A stretch of 64,000 nt of DNA from Brumimicrobium sp041655765 (GTDB lineage Bacteria > Bacteroidota > Bacteroidia > Flavobacteriales_D > Crocinitomicaceae): NCBI GenBank assembly GCA_041655765.1, contig JBBAEU010000006.1, forward strand, positions 1 to 64,000. Reading direction: 5' to 3'. The notes under the pieces are model-generated. The model was not told where the DNA came from and did no database searches. It saw nothing but the letters and a program-made list of their open reading frames with translations. A program made the position numbers and the translations under genes. Numbering within the stretch: the first letter of the stretch is position 1; each line of letters opens with the position of its first letter. This document shows positions 44,482 to 54,763 of the stretch, one piece after another.

Positions 44482-44946
44482 ATGAAATCGATTTTTACAA
44501 TTTTATCGGCAATTGCATTTAGTGCTACATTTCTTTTTGGTCAAGATATTAAAATAAAGAGAGACATGGTTTATCTTGATGGAATTGAACAATTCAAATT
44601 GGAAAGTTTACAATTGGGAAATACTGTCAATATATACAATAAAGAAGGGGAAAAGCTGATTGTTTATCGTTATCAAAGTTATAACGACAAAGATGCCATA
44701 ACCTCAGGGAATCCAAATGGAACAATTTCATGGTATGAAGTAACATTTTTGAATGAAAATATGGATAAATGTGAAGTTGATTTAATGATGAAAAAAGGGC
44801 TGGCAAAAGAAATCATCTCTAATAATTTGGTTCAAGACGGTCAACTTAATGAGGCATCCGTAAAGCAATTTATTGTAATCCATGGAATGAATTATTCCGC
44901 ACAACGGAAATCTCCATCCACAACGATTATCATCAATAATAATTGA
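44482..44946 (+). CDS. Exported protein of unknown function
   Basis: A 154-residue protein with a signal peptide (MKSIFTILSAIAFSATFLFG). The mature part is mixed alpha/beta (DIKIKRDMVYLDGIEQFKLE, then EKLIVYRYQSYNDKDAITSG) and ends with an Asn-rich tail. I do not recognise the family; the first strands (a DMVYLDG-type repeat) suggest a small beta-rich domain. It is monocistronic between ctlX and the lipoate ligase gene. Confidence 0.55.
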   Translation: MKSIFTILSAIAFSATFLFGQDIKIKRDMVYLDGIEQFKLESLQLGNTVNIYNKEGEKLIVYRYQSYNDKDAITSGNPNGTISWYEVTFLNENMDKCEVDLMMKKGLAKEIISNNLVQDGQLNEASVKQFIVIHGMNYSAQRKSPSTTIIINNN

Positions 44947-45025
44947 TATTTATCAGATTATTAAACACAATCCATTATTTCTTTTATTTGCCAATTATAT
45001 TTGATAATTTTGGAAGAAAACAGTC

Positions 45026-46039
45026 ATGATATACATTGATAACGAAGGAATAACAGATGCTTATACCAATCTGGCATTGGAAGAATATTGTATCAGAAAT
45101 TTACCTGCGGGAAAAGATTATATTCTGTTTTATATAAATAAAAACGCCATTATTATTGGGAGTAATCAAAACACCCTCGAAGAAATTAATATAGAATTTT
45201 GCGAAGAGCATAACATTCAAATTGTAAGAAGAATTTCTGGGGGTGGTGCCGTTTATCACGATTTAGGAAACCTTAATTTCAGTTTTATGACAGATTATGA
45301 TGTTAAAAAGCTAAATAATTTTGCCCGTTTCACAAATCCAATCGCAGAAGTTTTACAAAAAGAGTTGAATATTCGAGCAGAATCTGAAGGAAGAAACGAC
45401 ATCGTTGTAAATGGAAAAAAGGTATCAGGAAATGCACAATTTGCTTCTGCAAAACGCATGTTTAGCCACGGAACATTGCTGATAGATAGCGATTTAAGTA
45501 TGGTTTCTAGAGCATTGACAGTGAAAATGACGAAAATTCAGTCGAAAGGTCATAAATCGGCGCGTGCAAGGGTAGCAAATATTTCCGAGTTTTTAGATAG
45601 AAAAATCACGACAGAAGAATTTAAAAAATTAATTCTCAAAAATATCAATGCCGACAATCCTGATTTTGAAACGTACAAACTTTCCAAGGAAGAATGGGAG
45701 AAAATATATCAATTACGGGATGAGAAATATGGAAATTGGGATTGGAATTTTGGAAGGTCGCCCGACTTTAATATTCACCGCGAAAAAAGAATTGAAAATG
45801 TGGGTATCATTGACTTTAGAATTTTTGTTAAAAAAGGTGGCATGATTGAAAGTGTGAAGATTTATGGAGATTTCTTCGGAAAAGACCCTGTTTCAGATAT
45901 AGAAAACGCGTTAACTGGAGTGAAATACACCAAAGAAGATGTAACAAAAGCATTAGAGCCTTTTGATTTATTCACTTATTTTGGAAATATCGACAGAGAA
46001 GAGTTTGTCAACTTGATTTATGGCACTGATGAACTGTAA
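45026..46039 (+). CDS. lplA: Lipoate-protein ligase A
   Basis: Attaches scavenged lipoate, through lipoyl-AMP, to the E2 subunits of 2-oxo-acid dehydrogenases and to GcvH. The 337-residue protein has the catalytic domain (about 1-250) with RRISGGGAVYHDLGNLNFSF, and GRNDIVVNGKKVSGNAQF supplying the lipoyl-adenylate lysine. The C-terminal accessory domain (255-337) is also present, so ligation should be complete in one chain. Confidence 0.95.
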   Translation: MIYIDNEGITDAYTNLALEEYCIRNLPAGKDYILFYINKNAIIIGSNQNTLEEINIEFCEEHNIQIVRRISGGGAVYHDLGNLNFSFMTDYDVKKLNNFARFTNPIAEVLQKELNIRAESEGRNDIVVNGKKVSGNAQFASAKRMFSHGTLLIDSDLSMVSRALTVKMTKIQSKGHKSARARVANISEFLDRKITTEEFKKLILKNINADNPDFETYKLSKEEWEKIYQLRDEKYGNWDWNFGRSPDFNIHREKRIENVGIIDFRIFVKKGGMIESVKIYGDFFGKDPVSDIENALTGVKYTKEDVTKALEPFDLFTYFGNIDREEFVNLIYGTDEL

Positions 46040-46052
46040 AATTTATTTCAAA

Positions 46053-48053
46053 TTAATCATCAAATAATTCATCATCCACAACATTTGGAATCGTCAGTTT
46101 TAAATTTGACTCCATTTCCATTGCTCGTTTTGCCGTTTGAATTGCCCCAACATTTCTTGCCCAACTTCTACGAGCAATTCCGTTGTTTACATCCCAAAAT
46201 AGCATTGATTTTAATCTCCTCTCAGAATCTCCTGACCCATCGAGCAGCATTCCAAATCCACCGTTTATCACTTCGCCCCAACCAACACCACCGCCGTTAT
46301 GAATAGAGACCCAAGTTGCACCACGGAATGAATCGCCAATTACATTCTGAATTGCCATATCAGCTGTAAAACTTGAACCATCATAAATGTTAGAGGTTTC
46401 TCTAAAAGGCGAATCTGTTCCAGAGACATCGTGATGATCTCGTCCTAAAACAACTGGTCCAATTTCTTCTTTTGCAATGGCAGTGTTAAACGCTTCCGCA
46501 ATTTTCATTCTTCCCAACGCATCAGCATAGAGAATTCTTGCTTGTGAACCTACCACCAATTTATTTTCTTGTGCGCCTTTAATCCATTGGATATTATCTG
46601 CCATTTGTTGTTGGATCTCCGTAGGACTCTCATTTTTGAGTTTTTCTAAGACTTGTAGAGCGATTTCATCTGTTTTTGCTAAATCCTCAGGTTTTCCAGA
46701 AGTACAAACCCAGCGAAACGGTCCAAATCCATAATCAAAACACATGGGTCCCATAATATCCTGTACATAAGAAGGATAGCGGAAAGATTTGCCATTTTCT
46801 GACATTATATCTGCCCCGGCACGAGAAGCTTCCAATAAAAATGCGTTGCCATAGTCGAAGAAATACGTTCCTTTTGCTGTGTGTTTGTTGATTGCTTCAA
46901 CGTGTCTGCGATATGTTTCTTGTACTTCTTTTTTAAATTGCTCAGGGTTTTCCGCCATCATAATGTTAGCCTCTTCAAAAGAAAGTGTTACAGGATAATA
47001 TCCGCCAGCCCATGGATTATGAGAAGATGTTTGGTCAGAGCCAAGGTCGATTTTTACATTTTCCTCTTCAAATTTTTCCCACACATCCACCACATTTCCT
47101 TGATATGCGATAGAAACAACTTCCTTTTCTTGCTTTGCCTTTTTCACACGTGCAACCAATTTATCCAAATCGTCGATCACTTCGTCAACCCAACCTTGTT
47201 CATGTCGTTTTGTTGTTGCTTCAGCATTTACTTCGGCACATACTGTAATTACGCCTGCAATATTTCCTGCTTTTGGCTGTGCTCCCGACATTCCGCCTAA
47301 ACCAGAAGTTACAAACAGTTTTCCAGCTAAACTTCCATTGTAATCAGGTAAATTTCGACCAGCATTCAATACAGTAATTGTTGTTCCATGCACAATTCCT
47401 TGCGGTCCAATATACATATAAGAGCCCGCGGTCATTTGACCGTATTGTGTTACTCCTAAAGCGTTAAACCTTTCCCAATCATCTGGTTTTGAGTAATTTG
47501 GTATCATCATTCCATTTGTAACGACCACGCGGGGTGCGTCTCTATGCGAAGGAAATAATCCCATTGGGTGTCCAGAGTACATCACCAATGTTTGTTCGTC
47601 CGACATTTCTGACAAATATTTCATGGTCAATCTATACTGTGCCCAATTCTGAAAAACGGCTCCATTTCCACCATAGGTGATCAATTCGTGTGGATGTTGT
47701 GCCACCGCATAATCCAAGTTGTTTTGAATCATTAGCATAATTGATTTTGCTTGTAAAGATTTTCCTGGATAATCGTTGATGTCTCGTGCATACATTTTGT
47801 ACTTAGGACGATAGCGATACATATATATACGCCCGTATTTTTCTAATTCATCCTTAAATTCTGGCAACAATTCAGCGTGTTGTTTCTTTGGAAAATAGCG
47901 CAAAGCATTTCGTAAAGCTAATTTCTTTTCGTCCTTTGAAAGAATGTCTTTTCTTTTTGGAGCATGGTTGATTTTTGGGTCGTATGTTTGTTTTGGCGGA
48001 ATGTCATTTGGAATTCCTTCTTGGATTGCTTTATGAAAATCTGCTATTGTCAT
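46053..48053 (-). CDS. hutU: Urocanate hydratase
   Basis: Converts urocanate to imidazolonepropionate, using a tightly bound NAD, in histidine breakdown. At 666 residues it is longer than the 555-residue E. coli-like type; the long form is normal in Bacteroidota. Conserved blocks seen are MYSGHPMGLFPSHRDAPRVV, then TSGLGGMSGAQPKAG, the Cys-containing MGPMCFDYGFGPFRWVCTSG, and HNGGGVGWGEVINGGFG. The rest of the hut pathway (hutH, hutI, hutG) is not next to it. Confidence 0.95.
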   Translation of the reverse strand: MTIADFHKAIQEGIPNDIPPKQTYDPKINHAPKRKDILSKDEKKLALRNALRYFPKKQHAELLPEFKDELEKYGRIYMYRYRPKYKMYARDINDYPGKSLQAKSIMLMIQNNLDYAVAQHPHELITYGGNGAVFQNWAQYRLTMKYLSEMSDEQTLVMYSGHPMGLFPSHRDAPRVVVTNGMMIPNYSKPDDWERFNALGVTQYGQMTAGSYMYIGPQGIVHGTTITVLNAGRNLPDYNGSLAGKLFVTSGLGGMSGAQPKAGNIAGVITVCAEVNAEATTKRHEQGWVDEVIDDLDKLVARVKKAKQEKEVVSIAYQGNVVDVWEKFEEENVKIDLGSDQTSSHNPWAGGYYPVTLSFEEANIMMAENPEQFKKEVQETYRRHVEAINKHTAKGTYFFDYGNAFLLEASRAGADIMSENGKSFRYPSYVQDIMGPMCFDYGFGPFRWVCTSGKPEDLAKTDEIALQVLEKLKNESPTEIQQQMADNIQWIKGAQENKLVVGSQARILYADALGRMKIAEAFNTAIAKEEIGPVVLGRDHHDVSGTDSPFRETSNIYDGSSFTADMAIQNVIGDSFRGATWVSIHNGGGVGWGEVINGGFGMLLDGSGDSERRLKSMLFWDVNNGIARRSWARNVGAIQTAKRAMEMESNLKLTIPNVVDDELFDD

Positions 48054-48267
48054 TTCTGTAAATTTTGCTTCAAATATACAAAATAAGACGGTAACGGTTT
48101 CTCGAATGTTTTGATTTTATACCTCACAAATGGTTGAGGCTAAATAAATATGTTAATAAAACCCAAAAGTATTGGAAGTGTGATATTTCTCATATTTGGA
48201 TGTTCTAATATTTCGTATATTTAAAGCAACAAAAGAAGTAAATATTAATTTATAAAAATAAAAAGAT

Positions 48268-48732
48268 ATGAATATTTTAAATTTAGATCAGAATAAAGTT
48301 AAAGAAACTATAAAAGAGTTGAATACTCTTTTGGCAGACTATCATCTTTATTATCAAAAACTACGAAATTTCCACTGGAATATTGTAGGAGAGAATTTTT
48401 TTACGCTTCATGTAAAGTTTGAAGAGATGTATAATGACACGTTAATAAAAATTGACGAAATTGCCGAACGAATTTTAACATTAAAACACAATCCGATTAG
48501 TAATTACACTGATTACTTGGAAGTTTCACACATTAAAGAATCTCCGCATTCATTGAGTGATACTGAGATGGTAAAAACGCTGATTGAAGATCACGGAAAG
48601 ATAATCTCACAATTGAGAAAAACCCTCGACAAAGCAAATGATTCTAATGATGAAGGAACTGCAGATTTTATCACAGGATACATCGCAGAATTAGAGAAAA
48701 CTACTTGGATGTTGGAAGCTTGGACAAAGTAA
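48268..48732 (+). CDS. dps: Dps-family DNA-binding ferritin
   Basis: A 154-residue mini-ferritin that stores iron and protects DNA from oxidants as a 12-mer. The inter-subunit ferroxidase residues keep the classical spacing: His36 (FHWNI), His48 (LHVKFEEMY), Asp63 and Glu67 (KIDEIAERI). The N-terminal tail is short and not very basic, so direct DNA binding may be weak. Promoter elements are not clear. Confidence 0.92.
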   Translation: MNILNLDQNKVKETIKELNTLLADYHLYYQKLRNFHWNIVGENFFTLHVKFEEMYNDTLIKIDEIAERILTLKHNPISNYTDYLEVSHIKESPHSLSDTEMVKTLIEDHGKIISQLRKTLDKANDSNDEGTADFITGYIAELEKTTWMLEAWTK

Positions 48733-48821
48733 ACAAGTGAGCATGAGTGTTTGCTCTTTATTAAGATAGCATAAAGTTAGGAAAGATATGAAGGAACTCT
48801 GCTGAGGCCACAATGAAGATT

Positions 48822-48846
48822 AGTGATTTTTTTTCCTAAAATCACT
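48822..48846. terminator. Weak hairpin between dps and valS
   Basis: AGTGATTTT (48822-48830) pairs exactly with AAAATCACT (48838-48846) around TTTTCCT. It lies between the convergent genes dps and valS and overlaps the valS stop codon. Neither strand has a clear T-run after it, so terminator function is uncertain. Confidence 0.4.
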
Positions 48847-51466
48847 TTAAATTAGCTAATTTACCCTCTAAAATCTTTATTGTCTCAATCGCATCAGCTT
48901 GTTTCTTCTTTTCAGCGTTTACAACCGATTCTGGTGCATTGTTTACAAAACGTTCGTTTCCTAACTTCTTTTGTACTGACTTTAAAAAGCCTTGTGAATA
49001 CTTTAATTCTTCCTCAATTTTTGCTTTTTCCGCATCAATGTCGATTGTATCATCAAATGGGATGAAATAGGATGAGTTTTTAACGATAAACGAGAAAGAA
49101 TTGTTCATTTTATCATCGATATAACTTAAACTTTTAATATTTCCCATTTTAATAATCAAATCGTCCATTTTCTGTGGATGATTTTTACTTTTAACTATGC
49201 CTAAATCAATTGCTTTTTTATTTGCTAAATTATTTTGCTTTCTAACATTTCTGATACCTGAAATAATTTCCGAAGCAATTTCAAAATCGTTGATGATTTG
49301 CTTATTTATTTCTCCAACATTTGCCCATTCAGTTACAATAATGTCTTCACCTTCTTTTCTTTCTCGAAGTAGGTGCCAAATCTCTTCTGAAACAAAAGGA
49401 GCAAAAGGATGAATAATTCGCATTAATTTCTCGAAGAAAACAATGGTTTGTTCTTTTGTTTTAGCATCAATGGGTTGTTGATACTCTGGTTTTATTAATT
49501 CCAAATACCAAGAACAGAAATCGTCCCAAATCAGCTTGTAAGAAAGCATTAAAGCATCTGAAATACGATATTTGTCAAATTGGTCGTTGATGTCTGTTAA
49601 CGTTTGATTTAGTTTACTTTCAAACCAATCAACTGCAATTTTTGAAGAGTTAGGTTGTTCGATATCAGCAATATCCCAACTGCTCACCAAACGAAATGCA
49701 TTCCATATTTTATTGATAAAGTTTCTTCCTTGTTCAACCTGACTTGTATCAAAAGGTAAATCGTTTCCAGCAGGAGCAGTTAATAACATTCCCACTCTCA
49801 CACCATCAGCTCCGTATTCCTCCATCAACTTAATTGGGTCAGGTGAATTTCCGAGTGATTTAGACATTTTCCGCCCTAGTTTATCCCTTACAATTCCTGT
49901 ATAATATACATTTGAAAAAGGTTTTTCACCTAAATATTCATATCCTGCGATAATCATTCTTGCCACCCAGAAAAACATGATTTCTGGAGCGGTTACCAAG
50001 TCGTTTGTTGGATAATAGTATTGAATTTCTTTACTTTTCGGGTCTTTAATTCCACCGAAATTAGCAATCGGCCACAACCAACTTGAAAACCAAGTATCCA
50101 AAACATCTTCATCTTGTTTTACTTGATTAGCGTTAAGATTTTTTCCAGTTTTTTCACTTGCTAATTGAATCGCTTCTTCTTGTGTTTTCGCAACAACAAA
50201 GTCATTTTCTCCATCGCCATAGTACCAAGCCGGAATTCTGTGTCCCCACCAAAGTTGACGAGAAATATTCCAATCTTTAATATTTTCCATCCAGTGGCGA
50301 TACGTATTCTTAATGTTATCTGGATAAAACTTGATGTTTCCATCCATTACATTGTCCAATGCAGGTTTTGACAATTCTTTCATATCGACAAACCATTGCA
50401 TGGATAAACGAGGCTCAATCACTGCATCTGTTCTTTCAGAAAAACCTAATTTGTTAATGTGGTCTTCCACTTTTACCAAAAATCCTTTTTCTTCTAGTTC
50501 TTTAGCAAAAACTTTCCGTGCTTCAAAACGGTCCATTCCTTTTAAATGCAAACCATTGTCGTTCAGCGTTCCGTCAGCATTCAGTATATCAATTGTCTCT
50601 AATTTGTGTCGTTTTCCAATTTCATAATCGTTGACATCGTGAGCAGGAGTTATTTTAAGACAACCAGTACCAAATTCCATATCGACATATTCATCTTCGA
50701 TGATTGGAATTGAACGATTTACGATAGGGATAATTGCTTTTTTTCCAGCCAACCCAACATAACGTATATCATTGGGATTGATGCAGATTGCTGTATCTCC
50801 CAAAATTGTTTCAGGTCGTGTAGTTGCAATGGTTAAAAAATCATCTGTTCCCTCAATTTGATAGCGAACATTATATAGTTTTGAGTTTACTTCTTTATGA
50901 ATAACCTCTTCATCTGAAACAGATGTTTTCGCAATTGGATCCCAGTTAATCATTCTTGTTCCACGATATATCTTTCCTTTTTTAAATAAATCAATAAACA
51001 CATCGATTACCGATTCAGAATAATCGTCATCCAATGTAAAAGCCGTTCTTTCCCAATCGCATGAAGCACCCAATTTTTTAAGTTGGTCTAAAATAATTCC
51101 TCCGTGTTTATTTGTCCATTCCCAAGCGTGTTCCATAAATTCATCACGGGTAAGGTCTGATTTTTTAATTCCTTCATCCATTAATTTTTTAACAACCTTA
51201 GCTTCTGTAGCAATAGAAGCGTGGTCTGTTCCAGGAACCCAACAAGCATTTTTCCCTTGCATACGCGCACGACGAATTAAAACGTCTTGAATGGTATTAT
51301 TTAAAATATGTCCCATATGCAGTACGCCAGTAACATTTGGCGGTGGAATCATAATTGTATAAGGTTCTCTTTCATCTGGCTCACTGTGAAAGTAGTTTTT
51401 TTCTAACCAATGTTGATACCATTTATTCTCCACCTTTTGTGGTTCGTATGTCTTTGGAATTTCCAT
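48842..51466 (-). CDS. valS: Valyl-tRNA synthetase
   Basis: Charges tRNA-Val. The 874-residue protein is complete: the HIGH motif reads HMGH at 50-53 (PPPNVTGVLHMGH), the CP1 editing domain spans about 180-380 (DFLTIATTRPETILGDTAIC), KMSKS is at about 532 (KLGRKMSKSLGN), followed by the anticodon-binding domain and a C-terminal coiled coil (EEELKYSQGFLKSVQKKLG). All motifs are normal. Confidence 0.97.
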   Translation of the reverse strand: MEIPKTYEPQKVENKWYQHWLEKNYFHSEPDEREPYTIMIPPPNVTGVLHMGHILNNTIQDVLIRRARMQGKNACWVPGTDHASIATEAKVVKKLMDEGIKKSDLTRDEFMEHAWEWTNKHGGIILDQLKKLGASCDWERTAFTLDDDYSESVIDVFIDLFKKGKIYRGTRMINWDPIAKTSVSDEEVIHKEVNSKLYNVRYQIEGTDDFLTIATTRPETILGDTAICINPNDIRYVGLAGKKAIIPIVNRSIPIIEDEYVDMEFGTGCLKITPAHDVNDYEIGKRHKLETIDILNADGTLNDNGLHLKGMDRFEARKVFAKELEEKGFLVKVEDHINKLGFSERTDAVIEPRLSMQWFVDMKELSKPALDNVMDGNIKFYPDNIKNTYRHWMENIKDWNISRQLWWGHRIPAWYYGDGENDFVVAKTQEEAIQLASEKTGKNLNANQVKQDEDVLDTWFSSWLWPIANFGGIKDPKSKEIQYYYPTNDLVTAPEIMFFWVARMIIAGYEYLGEKPFSNVYYTGIVRDKLGRKMSKSLGNSPDPIKLMEEYGADGVRVGMLLTAPAGNDLPFDTSQVEQGRNFINKIWNAFRLVSSWDIADIEQPNSSKIAVDWFESKLNQTLTDINDQFDKYRISDALMLSYKLIWDDFCSWYLELIKPEYQQPIDAKTKEQTIVFFEKLMRIIHPFAPFVSEEIWHLLRERKEGEDIIVTEWANVGEINKQIINDFEIASEIISGIRNVRKQNNLANKKAIDLGIVKSKNHPQKMDDLIIKMGNIKSLSYIDDKMNNSFSFIVKNSSYFIPFDDTIDIDAEKAKIEEELKYSQGFLKSVQKKLGNERFVNNAPESVVNAEKKKQADAIETIKILEGKLANLK

Positions 51467-51599
51467 GCTTGATTTTATTTATCACAAAGATATAAATTTG
51501 TTGGAAAATGAAATGTTTAGGTAACATGATGTTTTTAGAAAATGAATATATCCTATATGATATTCCAAATATTCTTCATAAATTCGTCTTCTAAAATAG

Positions 51600-52487
51600 A
51601 TGAACGAAGATAAAAAATATAATAAACGTAGATTACAATCGGGATATCTCTCAGTAGTTGTAGGAATTTCATTGGTTCTTTTTATGCTTGGACTTGTGTT
51701 TGGCGCATATTTTGGACTTGAGCACACGCAAAAGTCGGCTAAAGAGAATATTGAAATAGATTTGTTTTTTAGTCCAGACCTCAATGATTCTGATATCAAG
51801 TTAATCGAACAAGAATTAAAGAATTGGGAAGAAATAAAATCCGTTTGGTTTGTCTCGCCTGAGCGCGCTTTAGAAGTTTTTCAATCAAATGAAGACGAAG
51901 TAAGGCAAATTAAGGAGATATTTGGAGACAGAAGTCCTTTCCCTCCATCAATTTCCATGAATCCTAAAAGTGAATATGTAAATAACGTAGGATTATTACA
52001 GCTAAAAGATAAATTATTGACAGAATATAAAGACCAAATTGTTGAGGTGAATTATGATGAAAACCGTGTAAAACAAGTAAATCTTGGTTTTTTACAATGG
52101 GTTTATCTTTTTGTAGCAATAGGAGTTTTATTAACAATTATCGCTGTTGCCATGATTAATAATACGATAAGATTGGCACTTTATTCTAAACGATTTACAA
52201 TCAAAACAATGCAATTGGTAGGGGCAAAGCCTGGTTTTATAAGAAGGCCTTTTTTAAGAAATTCAATTATTCAAGGAGTCTTATCGGCAATTATTGCGAT
52301 TGCTCTTTTACTGGCTGTGTTTTATGCACTAAAAAGATATATGGACATTATTTCGTCAACTTATGATTTAAAAACATTTTTTATTTTGGTCGGAGTGATT
52401 GTTTTTATTGGAGTTTTAATCAGTTTAATATCAACTTGGTTTGCTCTAAATCAATATTTAAGACGTAAAATAGATAGATTATATTAG
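51600..52487 (+). CDS. ftsX: Cell-division protein FtsX
   Basis: A 295-residue membrane protein of the FtsX/MacB-like permease fold. It has an N-terminal cytoplasmic stretch, TM1 (about 18-41), a periplasmic domain (45-160), then TM2-TM4 (from about residue 165). With the ATPase FtsE it relays a signal across the membrane to activate peptidoglycan hydrolases at the septum. ftsE is not in the window. It starts the block ftsX-DUF3098-truB-queA. Confidence 0.9.
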   Translation: MNEDKKYNKRRLQSGYLSVVVGISLVLFMLGLVFGAYFGLEHTQKSAKENIEIDLFFSPDLNDSDIKLIEQELKNWEEIKSVWFVSPERALEVFQSNEDEVRQIKEIFGDRSPFPPSISMNPKSEYVNNVGLLQLKDKLLTEYKDQIVEVNYDENRVKQVNLGFLQWVYLFVAIGVLLTIIAVAMINNTIRLALYSKRFTIKTMQLVGAKPGFIRRPFLRNSIIQGVLSAIIAIALLLAVFYALKRYMDIISSTYDLKTFFILVGVIVFIGVLISLISTWFALNQYLRRKIDRLY

Positions 52488-52497
52488 ATTTGCAATT

Positions 52498-52746
52498 ATG
52501 AGTGAAAAACAGGAAAGAGAATTTTTATTTGAAAAGTCGAACTATACTTTTCTTATCATAGGGCTATTAATCAATGTTTTAGGGTTTTTATTGATGATTG
52601 GCGGTGCGGATACAGACCCGAATGAATTTAACGAAAACGGATTATTTTCTCGCGTTCGTTTAACTGTGGCACCAATACTTATCCTATTAGGTTATGTTGT
52701 GATTATTTATAGCATCATGAAAAAACCTAAAGACGAAAAAAAGTAA
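52498..52746 (+). CDS. DUF3098 family membrane protein
   Basis: An 82-residue protein with two membrane helices (residues 15-38 and 57-75) and a lysine-rich tail. EKSNYTFLIIGLLINVLGFL, then GGADTDPNEFNENGLFSRVR matches DUF3098, found almost only in Bacteroidota and usually between ftsX and uppP. Function unknown. In this window the next gene is truB, so uppP is missing from the usual order. Confidence 0.88.
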   Translation: MSEKQEREFLFEKSNYTFLIIGLLINVLGFLLMIGGADTDPNEFNENGLFSRVRLTVAPILILLGYVVIIYSIMKKPKDEKK

Positions 52747-52758
52747 ATTTTATTAATT

Positions 52759-53475
52759 TTGGAAAAACAAACATTGGATTTCCGAAAAGGTGAAATTTTA
52801 TTGGTTGACAAGCCCTTGGAATGGACATCCTTTGATGTGGTCAACAAAATACGCTGGAATCTTCGAAAAAAATACAACCTTAAAAAATTTAAAGTTGGTC
52901 ATGCTGGCACACTCGACCCTTTAGCAACAGGATTGTTGATTATTTGTACGGGCAAAAAAACCAAGGAAATAACAGAACTCATCGAAGACGATAAAACCTA
53001 TACAGGTACTTTTTTATTAGGAAAAACTACACCTAGCCATGATTTAGAGACAGCATACAATCAAGATTTCCCAATTGGACATATTAACGCAGCGATGATT
53101 CATGAAACTGCACAGGGTTTTGTCGGAGAACAAACACAAGTACCACCTATTTTTTCAGCCAAGAAAATAAATGGGAAGCGAGCTTATGATTTAGCGCGAC
53201 AAGGAAAGGAAGTAGGGTTGAAAGAGAATGAAATTACGATTCATTCCTTTACGATTGAAGCAATACGCTTTCCAGAAGTTGATTTTAAGATTACTTGTTC
53301 CAAAGGAACTTATATTCGCTCCATAGCAAATGATTTTGGTGCAAAGTTGGAGTCTGGTGCAACACTAATAAAACTACGACGGGAATCTTCAGGGAGATTT
53401 TCCGTAGATGACGCTTTATCAGTTGAAAAATGGGTAGAAATTATTCAAAGTATTGAGGTTGTAGGTGCAGATTAA
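52759..53475 (+). CDS. truB: tRNA pseudouridine-55 synthase TruB
   Basis: Makes pseudouridine 55 in the T-loop of tRNAs. The catalytic Asp53 is in VGHAGTLDPLATGLLIICTG, and GKKTKEITELIEDDKTYTG, then QVPPIFSAKKINGKRAYDLA follow. The 238 residues count from a TTG at 52759, but a second TTG at 52774 (giving LDFRKGEILLVDKPL) is as close to the family start. The -7-like TAATTTTG (52754-52761) overlaps the first TTG, which favours the second. Confidence 0.93.
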   Translation: MEKQTLDFRKGEILLVDKPLEWTSFDVVNKIRWNLRKKYNLKKFKVGHAGTLDPLATGLLIICTGKKTKEITELIEDDKTYTGTFLLGKTTPSHDLETAYNQDFPIGHINAAMIHETAQGFVGEQTQVPPIFSAKKINGKRAYDLARQGKEVGLKENEITIHSFTIEAIRFPEVDFKITCSKGTYIRSIANDFGAKLESGATLIKLRRESSGRFSVDDALSVEKWVEIIQSIEVVGAD

Positions 53476-53600
53476 TTTTGATTAAAAACTTCGTGCGAAA
53501 CAACAATGAAATATTTGACTGCTGGAAACTTTAAAAATTCAATAAATTTTATTAATTTTGCAATCTTTTATTTAATCATATTTATCTTATAATATATACA

Positions 53601-54650
53601 ATGAAATTATCTGAGTTCAATTTTGATTTGCCTGAAGAATTAATTGCGAAGCATCCAGCTGAAAATCGAGATGAATCACGATTGATGGTTATTCACAAAG
53701 ACACTGGCGAGATTGAGCATAAAATGTTCAAAGATATTATCGATTATTTTGATGAGGGTGACGTTATGATTTGTAATAACACAAAAGTTTTCCCTGCTCG
53801 TTTACATGGTTTTAAAGAAAAAACAGGTGCGAGAATAGAGGTGTTTTTGTTGCGTGAATTAGATAGAGACTCGTTGCTTTGGGACGTGTTGGTTGACCCA
53901 GCTAGAAAAATAAGAATCGGGAATAAATTGTTTTTCGGAGAAGATGAAGAATTGGTAGCCGAGGTAATTGATAATACAACATCAAGGGGTAGGACTTTGC
54001 GATTTTTGTTTGACGGAACGCACGAAGAGTTTAAAGAAACAATCTCTAAATTGGGAGAAACCCCATTGCCAAAATTAATTAATAGACCCGTAGAACCAGA
54101 AGATGAAGAAAGATATCAAACCATCTATGCGAAAGAAGAAGGAGCTGTTGTTGCTCCAACCGCAGGAATTCATTTTTCAAAACAACTTTTAAAACGATTG
54201 GAATTGAAGGGAGTCGGATTGACAGAATTAACTTTACATCTTGGTTTAGGAACTTTTAGAGAAGTAGAGGTCGAGGACTTAACCAAACACAAAATGGATT
54301 CCGAGGAGATGAGGATAAGTGAAAAAGTGGCTGAAGTTGTAAATACGGCAAAAGCTAATAAGAAGAGAATTTGTGCAGTTGGAATCTCTAGTATGCGCGC
54401 TATTGAATCTTCAGTTTCAACAGATGGATTTTTGAAACCTTTTGATGGTTGGACAAATAAATTTATTTTTCCTCCTTACGATTTTAGTATCGCAGACTGT
54501 ATGATAACAAATTTCCATACACCATCTTCTACTTTATTGATGATGGTGTCAGCATTTTTAGGATACGAAAAAACCATGGAGGTATATAAACTTGCAATCA
54601 AAGAAAAATATAGATTCTTCTCCTACGGAGATGCAATGTTGATTATATAG
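53601..54650 (+). CDS. queA: S-adenosylmethionine:tRNA ribosyltransferase-isomerase QueA
   Basis: Transfers the ribosyl part of SAM to preQ1 in tRNA to make epoxyqueuosine. The 349-residue protein has FDLPEELIAKHPAENRDESR at the N-terminus, NNTKVFPARLHGFKE, GAVVAPTAGIHFSKQLL, LTLHLGLGTFREVE and the C-terminal FHTPSSTLLMMVSAFLG. Complete. TAATTTTG at 53553-53560 may be its own -7 element. Confidence 0.96.
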   Translation: MKLSEFNFDLPEELIAKHPAENRDESRLMVIHKDTGEIEHKMFKDIIDYFDEGDVMICNNTKVFPARLHGFKEKTGARIEVFLLRELDRDSLLWDVLVDPARKIRIGNKLFFGEDEELVAEVIDNTTSRGRTLRFLFDGTHEEFKETISKLGETPLPKLINRPVEPEDEERYQTIYAKEEGAVVAPTAGIHFSKQLLKRLELKGVGLTELTLHLGLGTFREVEVEDLTKHKMDSEEMRISEKVAEVVNTAKANKKRICAVGISSMRAIESSVSTDGFLKPFDGWTNKFIFPPYDFSIADCMITNFHTPSSTLLMMVSAFLGYEKTMEVYKLAIKEKYRFFSYGDAMLII

Positions 54651-54763
54651 TGTTCACTATAGTTTTAAACATAGATTTTTTACTTATTTACTAAGTTTTT
54701 CGTTACAATTTTTAACTTTGGAAAGATTATTGTAATACTTATTCATTGAGATAAAATCATAAA

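Noticed and set aside
46881..47300. 139-codon plus-strand frame rich in Cys and Phe
   Set aside because: Fully antisense to hutU; the Phe/Cys-rich look is what an antisense frame of an AT-rich gene gives.
51482..51799. 105-codon minus-strand frame between valS and ftsX
   Set aside because: Two thirds of it is antisense to ftsX and it resembles no family.
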